A DNA stretch of 64,000 nucleotides from positions 97,046 to 161,045 of IMG/VR virus record IMGVR_UViG_3300036719_002274; one strand, given 5' to 3'. Below, piece by piece: positions 45,927 through 54,549 of the stretch (position 1 is its first letter; the number at the start of each line of letters is the position of its first letter). This stretch comes from a virus. A model generated the notes under the pieces. The model was not told where the DNA came from, ran no database searches, and was given only the letters and a program-made list of their open reading frames with translations. The position numbers and the translations under genes were made by a program.

Positions 45927-46718
45927 TTAGAATTCGCCTTGAATGTATAAACGTCCATGTTCAAGTTGGGATGTCCAAATACCCCACGTAGGTTGAGCAC
46001 TAGCTTCAACAACCAAAGAAGTCTTACCAACATCATCGGTAGCATATACACCATAGTAATAAGTTTCATCAGAATAAGCCGCAACTGTAAGATCAACTGC
46101 ACTCATAGAAAGTGAAGTTGCTGTATAAACGGCTGTACCCATACCAACGGCTGTCACAGGAGCCACAATGCTTTGTTCAACTGTTACTGTAACCCAATCA
46201 GCGGCGGGATTTGTCCAAGTTAAAGCCACTTGTTTATCACCTGCTGTAGCGGTTAATCCTGTAACAGGATCGGGGGCTGCTGAATCACCTAAAACAACAA
46301 GAACACCCGGATTAGATGTCATAAAATTACCTCTATAAGATGAAGTTTCTGCACCTTGGGTAGTTCCAGCACTTATTTCTGCATAAGCTGTCATATAAGA
46401 AGATAATATAAGATTATCTGTATTTGCATGTAAATAGTCATTATTAACTGTTACTGTATAACCAATATACTCCGTTGTAGAACCATCTACAACTAGTGTG
46501 CGTGGCAATGCTGCACCAGATATAGTAAATGTATAAGCTGTTGGGCTAGAGGACACTGCATTCCCCATAGTCATTTCGTCTATTCGTACTGCCGTTACTG
46601 ATGATACGCTAAGACTGTCTGTTAAACCGAATCGTACTAATCCTTCATATGTCCCACTAGCACCATAGTTTAAAGATTGTCCAGAAATCACTTCCATTGT
46701 TGTTATTTGTATTGCCAT
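45927..46718 (-). CDS. FN3-domain virion/decoration protein, 263 aa
   Basis: An N-terminal beta domain (about 1-150) is followed by a fibronectin type III-like domain: PDPVTGLTATAGDKQVALTW then TYYYGVYATDDVGKTSL. FN3 domains are common on tail or capsid decoration proteins. AGGAG site. It lacks an obvious signal peptide. Structural role inferred from domain and strand with the tail cluster. Confidence 0.75.
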   Translation of the reverse strand: MAIQITTMEVISGQSLNYGASGTYEGLVRFGLTDSLSVSSVTAVRIDEMTMGNAVSSSPTAYTFTISGAALPRTLVVDGSTTEYIGYTVTVNNDYLHANTDNLILSSYMTAYAEISAGTTQGAETSSYRGNFMTSNPGVLVVLGDSAAPDPVTGLTATAGDKQVALTWTNPAADWVTVTVEQSIVAPVTAVGMGTAVYTATSLSMSAVDLTVAAYSDETYYYGVYATDDVGKTSLVVEASAQPTWGIWTSQLEHGRLYIQGEF

Positions 46719-46745
46719 AAAATTATTCTCCTGTTTTCTTATAAG

Positions 46746-46752
46746 TATTTAT
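46746..46752 (-). promoter_or_regulatory. TAAATA late-promoter-like element
   Basis: The minus strand reads GATAAATACTTAT 27 nt before the FN3 gene ATG. Similar to the elements at 44943, 57951 and 62321. Confidence 0.4.
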
Positions 46753-46761
46753 CGAATTTGA

Positions 46762-46789
46762 TTGCAATTTTATGAAAATATGGTAAATT
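46762..46789 (+). promoter_or_regulatory. promoter placing the start codon at +1
   Basis: TTGCAA (46762-46767), 16-nt spacer, TAAATT (46784-46789), 7 nt to ATG 46797. Divergent from the late-like element for the FN3 gene. Confidence 0.6.
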
Positions 46790-46796
46790 ATTACAT

Positions 46797-47234
46797 ATGA
46801 ACACACCAGAATACAAAATTTTAGCAGGATTATCCGTAGATGAGGTACAAAGGCTTGTAAATCAAGCTATTCAGGAAATTGGCAAAGAAGTAACTTTATT
46901 AGGGGGTATGGTAGCAGAAATATATCAAGGATTTCCACCTACGTACTATCAGACCGTTTTAATCACTAATAAATTTAGCGAAGCACTATTAATGGAAAAT
47001 TTTGGCATAGGAATTGATTATAAACGAGAATTGCAACTTTTACACGAAGATAAAGAAAAGTCTACACCTTCTGCAAGTGATCCCTACCCTCTTGAAGTTT
47101 TAACCGAACCTATTAAAGAAGGTGTCATTACTACTATTATACCAGATCATCTTAAAAAATCGAAGAAAAAGAAAGATGTTCCAAAGGTAATACACGAATC
47201 TAATCAACGAACACCTAATTCTTGGGATTTATAA
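46797..47234 (+). CDS. hypothetical protein, 145 aa
   Basis: ATG behind the promoter. An alpha-helical N-terminal half (LSVDEVQRLVNQAIQEIG), then a Pro/Lys-rich disordered tail (KSKKKKDVPKVIHES). No motif. It heads the operon containing the deoxyribosyltransferase and PRTase. Confidence 0.72.
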   Translation: MNTPEYKILAGLSVDEVQRLVNQAIQEIGKEVTLLGGMVAEIYQGFPPTYYQTVLITNKFSEALLMENFGIGIDYKRELQLLHEDKEKSTPSASDPYPLEVLTEPIKEGVITTIIPDHLKKSKKKKDVPKVIHESNQRTPNSWDL

Positions 47235-47707
47235 TGAAAATATTTACACCAGATAATAAACCTGCACAAGGTCGTGGTAAAATTGACCCCTATATGAAGG
47301 CTATTTTCCTAGCAGGGCCAACTCCACGAAGTAATGACGTAAAAGGATGGCGACCAGAAGCTTTAGAAATACTAGAATCTTTTGGATTCGATGGTATAGT
47401 GTATGTACCAGAACGTGCAGATTGGGCTGTTAAATTTAATTATGACGATCAAATTACTTGGGAACTTAATGGCTTAGATTATTGTAATGTTATTATGTTT
47501 TGGATTCCTAGAAATATGGAAACTTTACCCGGATTGACAACTAATGTCGAATTTGGTATGAATATTAAAAATAATAGTGTAATATACGGAAGACCGGATG
47601 GTGCTATTCACACGAAGTATCTTGATACAATTTATCAGTTATATACACAAAGAAATCCTTGTAAAACCCTACAAGAAACTGTAGAATGTACTTTACAAAT
47701 TTTATGA
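47234..47707 (+). CDS. nucleoside 2-deoxyribosyltransferase-like protein, 157 aa
   Basis: ATG 47234. KAIFLAGPTPRSNDVK, NVIMFWIPRNME and GLTTNVEFGMNI align with the paralogue at 30920; the Glu in VEFG is the presumed nucleophile. Overlaps the PRTase start by 4 nt, suggesting a shared nucleobase/nucleotide pathway. Confidence 0.82.
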   Translation: MKIFTPDNKPAQGRGKIDPYMKAIFLAGPTPRSNDVKGWRPEALEILESFGFDGIVYVPERADWAVKFNYDDQITWELNGLDYCNVIMFWIPRNMETLPGLTTNVEFGMNIKNNSVIYGRPDGAIHTKYLDTIYQLYTQRNPCKTLQETVECTLQIL

Positions 47708-48177
47708 GTACTATTAAACATCTCACCTACAAACACATTCATACCACCATTTTAGAGATGGTAGAAATGTTGAAGAAAGCGGAATACACCCCACAGGTTA
47801 TTATGCCTGTTGCTAAAGGTGGTTTAATTCCTGCTGGTTTGCTCGGACAATATTATCCAGATGCTTTATTCTACATAATTCAAACAAAAGGCTATTTAGG
47901 TGTTGACAAAAAGCACGATTCTGTTAAGGTGTTTATACCTAAATCGATAAAGCGTGATATTGACAAGAATGCTAAAATATTGATTGTGGATGATATTTAC
48001 GATACAGGTAGGACGATCACAGAGATTATTAAAGTGTTGAAAGAAAATGGTGTTAAGAATAATATTGCTACCGCAACGTTATATCATAAACAAGAGGCTG
48101 ATGGTACGCCTGATTTCTTTTGTAGGACTGTTAAGAAGGGTACGTGGATAAATTTTCCTTGGGAGTTAAAAATATGA
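47704..48177 (+). CDS. phosphoribosyltransferase, 157 aa
   Basis: PRPP-binding motif ILIVDDIYDTGRTI (about 107-120) and an N-terminal PVAKGGLIPAG are typical of small hypoxanthine/xanthine-type PRTases. It likely salvages a purine base, using PRPP. Coupled to the deoxyribosyltransferase-like gene, so one enzyme may free a base the other re-uses. Confidence 0.85.
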   Translation: MSTIKHLTYKHIHTTILEMVEMLKKAEYTPQVIMPVAKGGLIPAGLLGQYYPDALFYIIQTKGYLGVDKKHDSVKVFIPKSIKRDIDKNAKILIVDDIYDTGRTITEIIKVLKENGVKNNIATATLYHKQEADGTPDFFCRTVKKGTWINFPWELKI

Positions 48178-48260
48178 AACCATTAAGTGAAATGTCGATG
48201 AAAGAAGTTAGGGATAAATATATCAATATCTGGGAACGAAACAAAAGAAGAGATTCTTAA
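48174..48260 (+). CDS. micropeptide, 28 aa
   Basis: ATGA overlap with the PRTase stop. Charged, helical (MSMKEVRDKYINIWERNKRR). Possibly a real coupled microprotein. Weak. Confidence 0.4.
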   Translation: MKPLSEMSMKEVRDKYINIWERNKRRDS

Positions 48261-48293
48261 AATACTTGAATATACAATAATAATGGAGAAATT

Positions 48294-48890
48294 ATGAATA
48301 AGATATCGTTAGAAGATTTTGACATCGTTTACATGGAGATTTTTGATATCCATAACACGCCTTTGTTTGTAGTCCAAGAATCTTATGATGCTTGGATACA
48401 TTATCAGGAATATGCTGAAACTGTAACCGAAGAAGAGAAACAGAAGCATAAATATGTTATCTATGAAGATTTTCCTACAGCCGAATCATGGTTGATTCAT
48501 AAAAAGAAGCGTATGGAAGCTGATAAAAAGCGATATGCCGAACATGCGAAATATATGAAACTTCCTTGGTATGAGAAGCTTTTAACCGAAGATGGTACAT
48601 GTAAGATTAAAGATCAACTTATTGAAGCTTTTATAAATAATAAAGACGGTGAAAAAATAAGACTTAATTTATGTGTATGGAATATTACACCAGATATCCT
48701 ATTTAATGCTATTAAACACTTTGCTCCTTATATTACAGATAGAAAATTCACAGATGAAGAAATTACTGCGTTTCTAAATAGAAATTCAGATGAAATAAAA
48801 GCAATGGGTGCAGGTGTGGCAGGTGACGGTGGCAGAGTGTTGAGAACCTTGAAATGGGTTTGTACATTATTTTATAAAGAAATGGTCTAA
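48294..48890 (+). CDS. hypothetical protein, 198 aa
   Basis: TAATGGAGAAATT site. Soluble, rich in Lys and Glu, with several tyrosines and tryptophans; no cysteine pairs. C-terminal GAGVAGDGGRVLRTLKW is a Gly-rich helix start. No family recognised. Confidence 0.72.
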   Translation: MNKISLEDFDIVYMEIFDIHNTPLFVVQESYDAWIHYQEYAETVTEEEKQKHKYVIYEDFPTAESWLIHKKKRMEADKKRYAEHAKYMKLPWYEKLLTEDGTCKIKDQLIEAFINNKDGEKIRLNLCVWNITPDILFNAIKHFAPYITDRKFTDEEITAFLNRNSDEIKAMGAGVAGDGGRVLRTLKWVCTLFYKEMV

Positions 48891-48891
48891 T

Positions 48892-49266
48892 ATGAATCAA
48901 TTTAAATACAGAGAATTAAAATTTAGAGCGTGGTCAACAAAGAAGAATGAATTCTTAGCCACTGGCTTTCATATCATTGGCGAGACAGTAATGTTTGATT
49001 TATTAAACCAAACTCGTATTGAAGATTTGGATACATTACATGTTCAACAATATACTGGAAGTGTTGATAAAAATGGTGTAGATATCTATGAAGGTGATCT
49101 TGTAGAGCATATATCAGGTAGAATTTGTAACGGTAAAACAGGTGAAGTAATATTTGCTACTGGTTGTTGGATGATTATGGATAATGAAGGTGCATTAAAT
49201 TCGCCTGTATTTGAAACCGCAGGTAATCTAACTGTAGTTGGAAACATTTTCGAAGGAGAGAAATAA
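48892..49266 (+). CDS. YopX-like protein, 124 aa
   Basis: Opens YRELKFRAWSTKKNEFLATG and has QQYTGSVDKNGVDIYEGDLV, the YopX family signature (beta-rich, SPBeta and many phages). Members are uncharacterised. Starts 1 nt after the previous stop. Confidence 0.85.
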   Translation: MNQFKYRELKFRAWSTKKNEFLATGFHIIGETVMFDLLNQTRIEDLDTLHVQQYTGSVDKNGVDIYEGDLVEHISGRICNGKTGEVIFATGCWMIMDNEGALNSPVFETAGNLTVVGNIFEGEK

Positions 49267-49514
49267 TGATTATACATAGAGGAATAGATGGAAAAACAGC
49301 TTTCGTACTCAATAAAAAGGGTGGTATGTTAGCCTATATCGATGAAGATATTGCAAAGATTTTAGACGGTCTTTTTGGTGATAAAAATGGAGCTTGGAGT
49401 ATCCATTCTAAACAAATGCGTAAAGATATGGAAGGTACTGAATTCTGTATCGTTCAAATTACTGATAAAGATAATGACGCTCATACAATCTTCTTTAAGA
49501 TAAATATTGTATAG
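49266..49514 (+). CDS. hypothetical protein, 82 aa
   Basis: Overlaps the YopX stop by one base. A small alpha/beta protein (FVLNKKGGMLAYIDEDI) without known motif. Confidence 0.7.
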   Translation: MIIHRGIDGKTAFVLNKKGGMLAYIDEDIAKILDGLFGDKNGAWSIHSKQMRKDMEGTEFCIVQITDKDNDAHTIFFKINIV

Positions 49515-49523
49515 AGGTACAAC

Positions 49524-49670
49524 ATGACAACAAAATTCACAGAATTATTCAGACAAATCCGTAAGGATATGCCTAAACCAACAAAGAAGATCAAATCTGC
49601 CAAAGACCGTATGCGTGAAGCCGATATGAAAAAGGGTCGTAAAAATTGGAAAGACGATAGAGATGCATAA
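49524..49670 (+). CDS. basic peptide, 48 aa
   Basis: GAGGTACAAC site; stop TAA 49668-49670. Strongly basic and helical (RKDMPKPTKKIKSAKDRM). Overlaps the next gene by 8 nt. Function unknown. Confidence 0.6.
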   Translation: MTTKFTELFRQIRKDMPKPTKKIKSAKDRMREADMKKGRKNWKDDRDA

Positions 49671-49974
49671 AGATAAATCAGTCATACCTAAAGGTGATTA
49701 CTGCTATACAATAAGTCGTGTAGATATGAAGGAAAGTAAAATCTACACAAAAAACTGCCCGTACTATGACTATACGGTATTGTGTGATGTGTTAATCCCA
49801 ACTTGTAAATATCTTGAAAAAATGGGAACACCGGGTTGCACAGATGAAGAATACAAAAGATTACTTGATTTCTACGGGGATCATGATACTCTTAGTAAAG
49901 CAATGCCATTAAGTTTATTATGGGATAGTTGTAAAGAATGTGGTGTAAATGAGTGTGATTGTTTAAATAGTTAG
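49663..49974 (+). CDS. hypothetical cysteine-rich protein, 103 aa
   Basis: Eight cysteines distributed as KNCPYYDYTVLCDVLIPTCK, GCTDE and CKECGVNECDC; likely metal-binding. No recognised family. Confidence 0.7.
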   Translation: MHKDKSVIPKGDYCYTISRVDMKESKIYTKNCPYYDYTVLCDVLIPTCKYLEKMGTPGCTDEEYKRLLDFYGDHDTLSKAMPLSLLWDSCKECGVNECDCLNS

Positions 49975-49988
49975 AAGAAAGAAAACAT

Positions 49989-50810
49989 ATGAATATACTA
50001 AAACGTAAGGATTATCGATTAGTGGTTGTTAGTGACATGCATTGCGGTCACGCAGTGGGTCTAACACATCCAGATTATCAAGGTAAAATTGTATCAGATG
50101 ATGTAGGTAAACGTAATAAACTTAATAATATCCAAAAAGCAATTTGGGATTTTTATGCAACAGAAATAACAAATTTACAAAGAGATAAGAAAATTGATAT
50201 TCTTGTTTCTAATGGTGATGCAATCGATGGTGATGGATGGCGTTCTGGTGGAACTGAATTAATAACTACTGATAGAAATATGCAAGTTCAAATTGCGAAA
50301 AGTGCAATTAAAAGGGCTAATGCAAACACAAATATAATTGTAGCGGGAACCCCCTATCATACTGGTAATGTGGAAGATTTTGAAGAAATTTTAGCACAAC
50401 AAATTAATGGTAAGTTTGAAAATCACGCATGGTTAGATATTAATGGAGTAATTTTTGATATTAAACATAATGTGGGTAGTAGTAGTGTACCTCAAAGTAG
50501 ACAAGCTCCTATTGCTAAAGAAATGATTTGGGCAAAGTTGTGGCAAGAAAAAGAATTGATTCCTAAGCCTGTAAGTTATTTAATTCGATCCCATATACAT
50601 TACTTCAATCTTTTAGATGATGGTGATATGACAGCAATTACAACTCCCGCCCTTCAAGGATTCGGATCAAAGTTTGGTTCAAAAATGTGTAGTGGTATAC
50701 CAACTATCGGTTTCGTTTCTTTCGATATTTTGGCTAATAAAACTGTGATTATGCGTAAACACTTTCTTAATTTAACTACACAAAAGGCAAAGGCAACTTT
50801 GTTCAATTAA
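49989..50810 (+). CDS. metallophosphoesterase-like protein, 273 aa
   Basis: VVVSDMHCGHAVG (D-H), VSNGDAIDGDGW (GD), then VAGTPYHTG where GNHD would be, and IRSHIHYFN (H-H). The fold is calcineurin-like, but the GNHD Asn/His is altered, so catalytic competence is uncertain. Distinct from the canonical enzyme at 30127. Confidence 0.75.
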   Translation: MNILKRKDYRLVVVSDMHCGHAVGLTHPDYQGKIVSDDVGKRNKLNNIQKAIWDFYATEITNLQRDKKIDILVSNGDAIDGDGWRSGGTELITTDRNMQVQIAKSAIKRANANTNIIVAGTPYHTGNVEDFEEILAQQINGKFENHAWLDINGVIFDIKHNVGSSSVPQSRQAPIAKEMIWAKLWQEKELIPKPVSYLIRSHIHYFNLLDDGDMTAITTPALQGFGSKFGSKMCSGIPTIGFVSFDILANKTVIMRKHFLNLTTQKAKATLFN

Positions 50811-51106
50811 TGAACCGATCAGAATATATAAATTCTCCATCAAAGAAGGTTAGGTTAAAATCAATAGAGATTGATACCTTCTTTGATGTCACACCTATAA
50901 ATAATACTATAATACCAAGGGGTTATCATACTGCTATAGAATATGCTGATATGGTAAAAGTATCTGAAAGAACTATCCAACGAAGATTAAAGAGATTATG
51001 GAAACTAGGTAAAATTAAAATAGAATTTTACTACACAAAAAGTATTTTAAATCATAAAATACGTACTCCTTATTATATGGTGGATAAAATTAGCTTATTA
51101 AAATAG
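50810..51106 (+). CDS. HTH DNA-binding protein, 98 aa
   Basis: Starts within the preceding stop. TAIEYADMVKVSERTIQRRL followed by KRLWKLGKIKIEF is a helix-turn-helix with wing-like strand. It may be a repressor or regulator of the neighbourhood. 17-nt tail overlap with the minus HNH gene. Confidence 0.75.
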   Translation: MNRSEYINSPSKKVRLKSIEIDTFFDVTPINNTIIPRGYHTAIEYADMVKVSERTIQRRLKRLWKLGKIKIEFYYTKSILNHKIRTPYYMVDKISLLK

Positions 51107-51674
51107 TATCACTTTTAGATAAATTTTCTTCTGCCCATAGTGGTTGTAAATTAGTATAATGGAAGCATTTCTTTTGCTGTTCAGGATCAGTTAAATCGAA
51201 TGAAGCACATGGTAAAATATGATCAATATGCCAACCAAATTTACCATGATTGTCCCAAGTCATATCATCTCTAAATTGTTTTTCTAAATGCATCATTAAT
51301 GTAGGAATATCACATCCGATTAATTCTTTAGTTGCTTTAGATTTATTTTTACCATTTAAAGCATCACGTATCCTACAACTCAAAATGCTTCTTAATTTAT
51401 AATCAATATCGGTTTGTCTTCTATCTCTCGTATATTTGGTTTGATATTCAGTAATCTTTTTACGATTCTCTTTATCGTATGTTTTATGATAAGCTAAAAC
51501 TTTATCTCTATTATTTTGATAATAACCTTTAACTTTTTCTATAATTTTATCTTTGTTTTTTAAATATTTTAATTTATTTCTAAGACTTATAGCTTCTTTA
51601 TTTTGTTCTCTATATATTTTACTTTTTCTTAAAATTTCTTCTTTATTTTCTTGATAATACGTTTTATTTGACAT
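51090..51674 (-). CDS. HNH homing endonuclease, 194 aa
   Basis: ATG at 51674 with an AAGGAG site. The N-terminal half is a long lysine-rich helical repeat region (KSKIYREQNKEAISL). C-terminal HNH core: GWHIDHILPC, ASFDL and FHYTNLQPLWAEEN. Free-standing, placed between an HTH gene and the CCA enzyme. The 3' part resembles the remnant at 45731. Confidence 0.88.
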   Translation of the reverse strand: MSNKTYYQENKEEILRKSKIYREQNKEAISLRNKLKYLKNKDKIIEKVKGYYQNNRDKVLAYHKTYDKENRKKITEYQTKYTRDRRQTDIDYKLRSILSCRIRDALNGKNKSKATKELIGCDIPTLMMHLEKQFRDDMTWDNHGKFGWHIDHILPCASFDLTDPEQQKKCFHYTNLQPLWAEENLSKSDTILIS

Positions 51675-51777
51675 AATAGCACTCCTTATAAATACTTTGG
51701 TAGCAGGACAGCGAGTATTCACTCCACTTGTTTCAAAGAAGATTCCAGCCTTCTTTGATTACTGCTATAACTATTTA

Positions 51778-51806
51778 TTGACTTGTATAACAAAATCCAC
51801 TATTAT
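51778..51806 (+). promoter_or_regulatory. promoter of CCA-adding-like gene
   Basis: TTGACT (51778-51783), 17-nt spacer, TATTAT (51801-51806). ATG 51821 is 14 nt later; no ribosome site visible. Confidence 0.72.
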
Positions 51807-51820
51807 TGCTAAATATTGAT

Positions 51821-53281
51821 ATGAACACTTTTAACAAACTTTACAACTCTTTGACAGAAGCAGAAATTCGCCAGAAATTGGATAATTTTGAAGGAATCCT
51901 TCACACTAATCCGGATTTAGCTACTGCTATGGAATTATGCAAAGAAATTGAAGCCCTTGAACCTAATGCAGAAGCTTTGGTCGTAGGTGGTTCAGTTCGT
52001 GATTTAATTCTCAAAAAAGCCCCTAAAGATATCGATATTGCTACAAATGTTGATATTGAGAAGATTGCCACACACTTTCATAGTGCTGATATTGGCAAAT
52101 CTAAGGATTTTGGTATCGTAGCTGTCCAATACAAGGGTCAAATCTTTGAAGTAGCTCATTACAGAGAGGATGTTTACACTGGAACGACTGATTCTAGACA
52201 TCCTTCTGGAGTAAATTTAACTAAATCCTTTGAAGCTGACAGTGAACGTAGAGATATTACGATTAATTCGTTAGGTTTGACTACTTCTGGTGAAATCGTG
52301 GATTATCAGGGTGGACTTGAAGACATCAAGAATGGCATCATAAAGGCTGTTGGTAGCCCCAAGGATCGATTTATTGAGGATGCCCTACGCATGATGAGGG
52401 TTGGGCGTTTTATGGCTAGATATGGCTTTAAACTCGATCCTGAGACTAGACAGGCTATTATTGATTTAAAAGACCTTATTAAGAAGGTTTCCCCTGAACG
52501 TATTCGTGATGAATTGTTCAAATCTGCCTCTTCTGGTACAGCTTTGGCTAATTATATTGAACATTTAAAAGACGTTGGACTTTTAGCATTAATTTTACCT
52601 GAAATTGATATTATGGACAAGTACGAGCATACACCTGAAAGTCACCCCGAAGGTGGAGTATTTGCACATACTATTCAAGCTATCAGAAAAAGCCCTAGTA
52701 AGAATCCAATTACAAACATGGCTATCTTATTTCATGATATTGGTAAACCTGCTTCTCAAAGCTTTGATATTGATACGCATAACGTCAAATATCATGGACA
52801 CGATAAGGTTGGTAGTGAAGTCTTTGATAAGGTTGTAAAGCGTTTAAAGTTTACTAACGATCAACGTGACGCTATTTTATTTGCCATTGAGAATCACATG
52901 TTAGCACATCACATGACTGACATGAAGAAGTCACGAATTTTGGATATTCGTCAAAGTCCTCATTGGGAAACACTTAAAGATACAACTTACGCTGATGATG
53001 CGGCTAGAGGTGATAGATTTGATGCAAATGCCTATGCTGACAAGATGAATAAAGTTGAAGACATTGCCAGTAAGTTTGGTGAGAAACAAGCTTTTGAAAA
53101 GCGTATGTCTGGTTACGTAGATGGTCGAATGATTATGAATATCCTTCCTAAGATTAAAGGAACGGATATTGGAGTCATTAAAAATGCTGTACGTGAGTGG
53201 ATTATTTCAAAGGACTTTAATGTACAACCAGAAGAGGTTACAGAATACATTAAAGAATTAGGGAAAAGTCTTAATCTTTAA
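51821..53281 (+). CDS. tRNA nucleotidyltransferase/poly(A) polymerase-like protein with HD domain, 486 aa
   Basis: Class II nucleotidyltransferase head: VGGSVRDLILKKAPKDIDIA (GGSxRD; DxD at Asp70 and Asp72). Neck with ALRMMRVGRFMARYG and RRD-like elements, then an HD domain (FAHTIQAI, LFHDIGKP, YHGHDKVG). This layout is bacterial CCA-adding enzyme with HD tail. It would add CCA to tRNAs; HD may be a phosphohydrolase. TTG at 51806 rejected as promoter sequence. Confidence 0.87.
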   Translation: MNTFNKLYNSLTEAEIRQKLDNFEGILHTNPDLATAMELCKEIEALEPNAEALVVGGSVRDLILKKAPKDIDIATNVDIEKIATHFHSADIGKSKDFGIVAVQYKGQIFEVAHYREDVYTGTTDSRHPSGVNLTKSFEADSERRDITINSLGLTTSGEIVDYQGGLEDIKNGIIKAVGSPKDRFIEDALRMMRVGRFMARYGFKLDPETRQAIIDLKDLIKKVSPERIRDELFKSASSGTALANYIEHLKDVGLLALILPEIDIMDKYEHTPESHPEGGVFAHTIQAIRKSPSKNPITNMAILFHDIGKPASQSFDIDTHNVKYHGHDKVGSEVFDKVVKRLKFTNDQRDAILFAIENHMLAHHMTDMKKSRILDIRQSPHWETLKDTTYADDAARGDRFDANAYADKMNKVEDIASKFGEKQAFEKRMSGYVDGRMIMNILPKIKGTDIGVIKNAVREWIISKDFNVQPEEVTEYIKELGKSLNL

Positions 53282-53285
53282 ACCA

Positions 53286-53627
53286 TTATTCATGGCTGTA
53301 TTTAATCTTGGTATTACCCCAATATTCTTGACAAACCTTAATTTGTTCCATCAATTCAATTGGTTTATTATTAAGCTTACGGTGTAAGGAATCTAAGATT
53401 ATTGCACTCATATCATCTGGATGGTTTATACCAACCCCTTTGAACCATGTAGATAAAATTGAGACAGACCATAGATTCCAATTATTACGAATACTTCTAC
53501 CTAAATTTTGATGATAGCCTGATTGATCAATTTGTTCTTTAATTCGTTTCAAATCATCTTTATGTAAAAGACTCTCAAGAATTATTAATGCGGTGTCTAA
53601 GTCTTTAGGTATTTTATTCATGTCCAT
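53286..53627 (-). CDS. DUF6794-like protein, 113 aa
   Basis: Contains LGRSIRNNWNLW and GINHPDDMSAIIL, with LRxxLHxxL-like C-terminus. This pattern occurs in a small family common in bacteria (DUF6794-like), function unknown. Overlaps 53618 by 10 nt. Confidence 0.65.
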   Translation of the reverse strand: MDMNKIPKDLDTALIILESLLHKDDLKRIKEQIDQSGYHQNLGRSIRNNWNLWSVSILSTWFKGVGINHPDDMSAIILDSLHRKLNNKPIELMEQIKVCQEYWGNTKIKYSHE

Positions 53628-54139
53628 AATGATCCTCTTATTTTCACTAATTTTGTTAATACTGCCTGTGTTTCAATATACAATAACTCTTCAAGTAATG
53701 GTAAACGCTCCCATGCTTCTTGACACTCTTTAGTGCGCTTCATTTGAACTGTTTTACGTTTATCGAGTGCGAATCCACCTGTTGCTCTTTCCAATTCAAA
53801 CCAATTATCTAAAGCGTCCTCAATTTGTTTTAAACGGTTTGGATAATCTTTCCACCATAGGTAAATTTCTTCCATAGATTGTCTAATAACTTTATGTTCA
53901 TCATCAACATTATAATTAACAACCCCATCAACGACTTCTTCATCGTAGAATTTTTTGAAACAATCCATCATACCGTACAAAAGAATATCATCGGTATCAT
54001 GACCACACCAAGGATTCAAAGATGTTTTGATGATGTGGTGTTTACGTATGAAACGCATTTTTAATGCATAGGGTAAATTATATATCTTGTGGTATATAAC
54101 GTAATAAAAATCAACTAATTTTTCCCATTTTTCTTTCAT
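53618..54139 (-). CDS. hypothetical protein, 173 aa
   Basis: Helical and aromatic with PWCGHDTDDILLYGM and DYPNRLKQIEDALDNW. No catalytic motif recognised. Looks like an uncharacterised large-phage family. ATGA-coupled to 54136. Confidence 0.7.
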   Translation of the reverse strand: MKEKWEKLVDFYYVIYHKIYNLPYALKMRFIRKHHIIKTSLNPWCGHDTDDILLYGMMDCFKKFYDEEVVDGVVNYNVDDEHKVIRQSMEEIYLWWKDYPNRLKQIEDALDNWFELERATGGFALDKRKTVQMKRTKECQEAWERLPLLEELLYIETQAVLTKLVKIRGSLWT

Positions 54140-54549
54140 GTGTAGTCCATTTTCATTTTCTTTGCAACAGGTGTCACGATATCATCAAGGGTTAAACCAG
54201 TTGCTACGTCTTCTACTAATTTCTTAATATATTCAGTTTTCTCCAATTTGAGTATAGGGGTACGAATAATACTTGATGTAACTTCGACCATATAACTGTT
54301 AGGGAAAATTAAATCAATATTTTCAACTGCCTTTTCTGTCATATAGGAGATTACGAAACGACCACCTAATGGGCCAGTACAATTAAATACACGTACAGCA
54401 AGATCATCAGGATGCTTAGTATTATTTACACGGCAATCATAATGCCATACTTTAATATCATCTCGCCCTACTACATCATGTGCGATACCTTTATAGATGA
54501 AAATATTTTCACCACAAACTTCACATGTTTTAAAAATTTCCGTATTCAT
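54136..54549 (-). CDS. zinc-binding hypothetical protein, 137 aa
   Basis: CEVCGENIF at the N-terminus and WHYDCRVNN later suggest a CxxC/H/C zinc site. A beta-rich core follows. Function unknown; in an overlapping minus-strand operon. Confidence 0.7.
   Translation of the reverse strand: MNTEIFKTCEVCGENIFIYKGIAHDVVGRDDIKVWHYDCRVNNTKHPDDLAVRVFNCTGPLGGRFVISYMTEKAVENIDLIFPNSYMVEVTSSIIRTPILKLEKTEYIKKLVEDVATGLTLDDIVTPVAKKMKMDYT

Noticed and set aside
51687-51694. TATAAATA on the plus strand upstream of the HNH gene
   Set aside because: It points the wrong way for the minus-strand gene and no plus-strand late gene follows.
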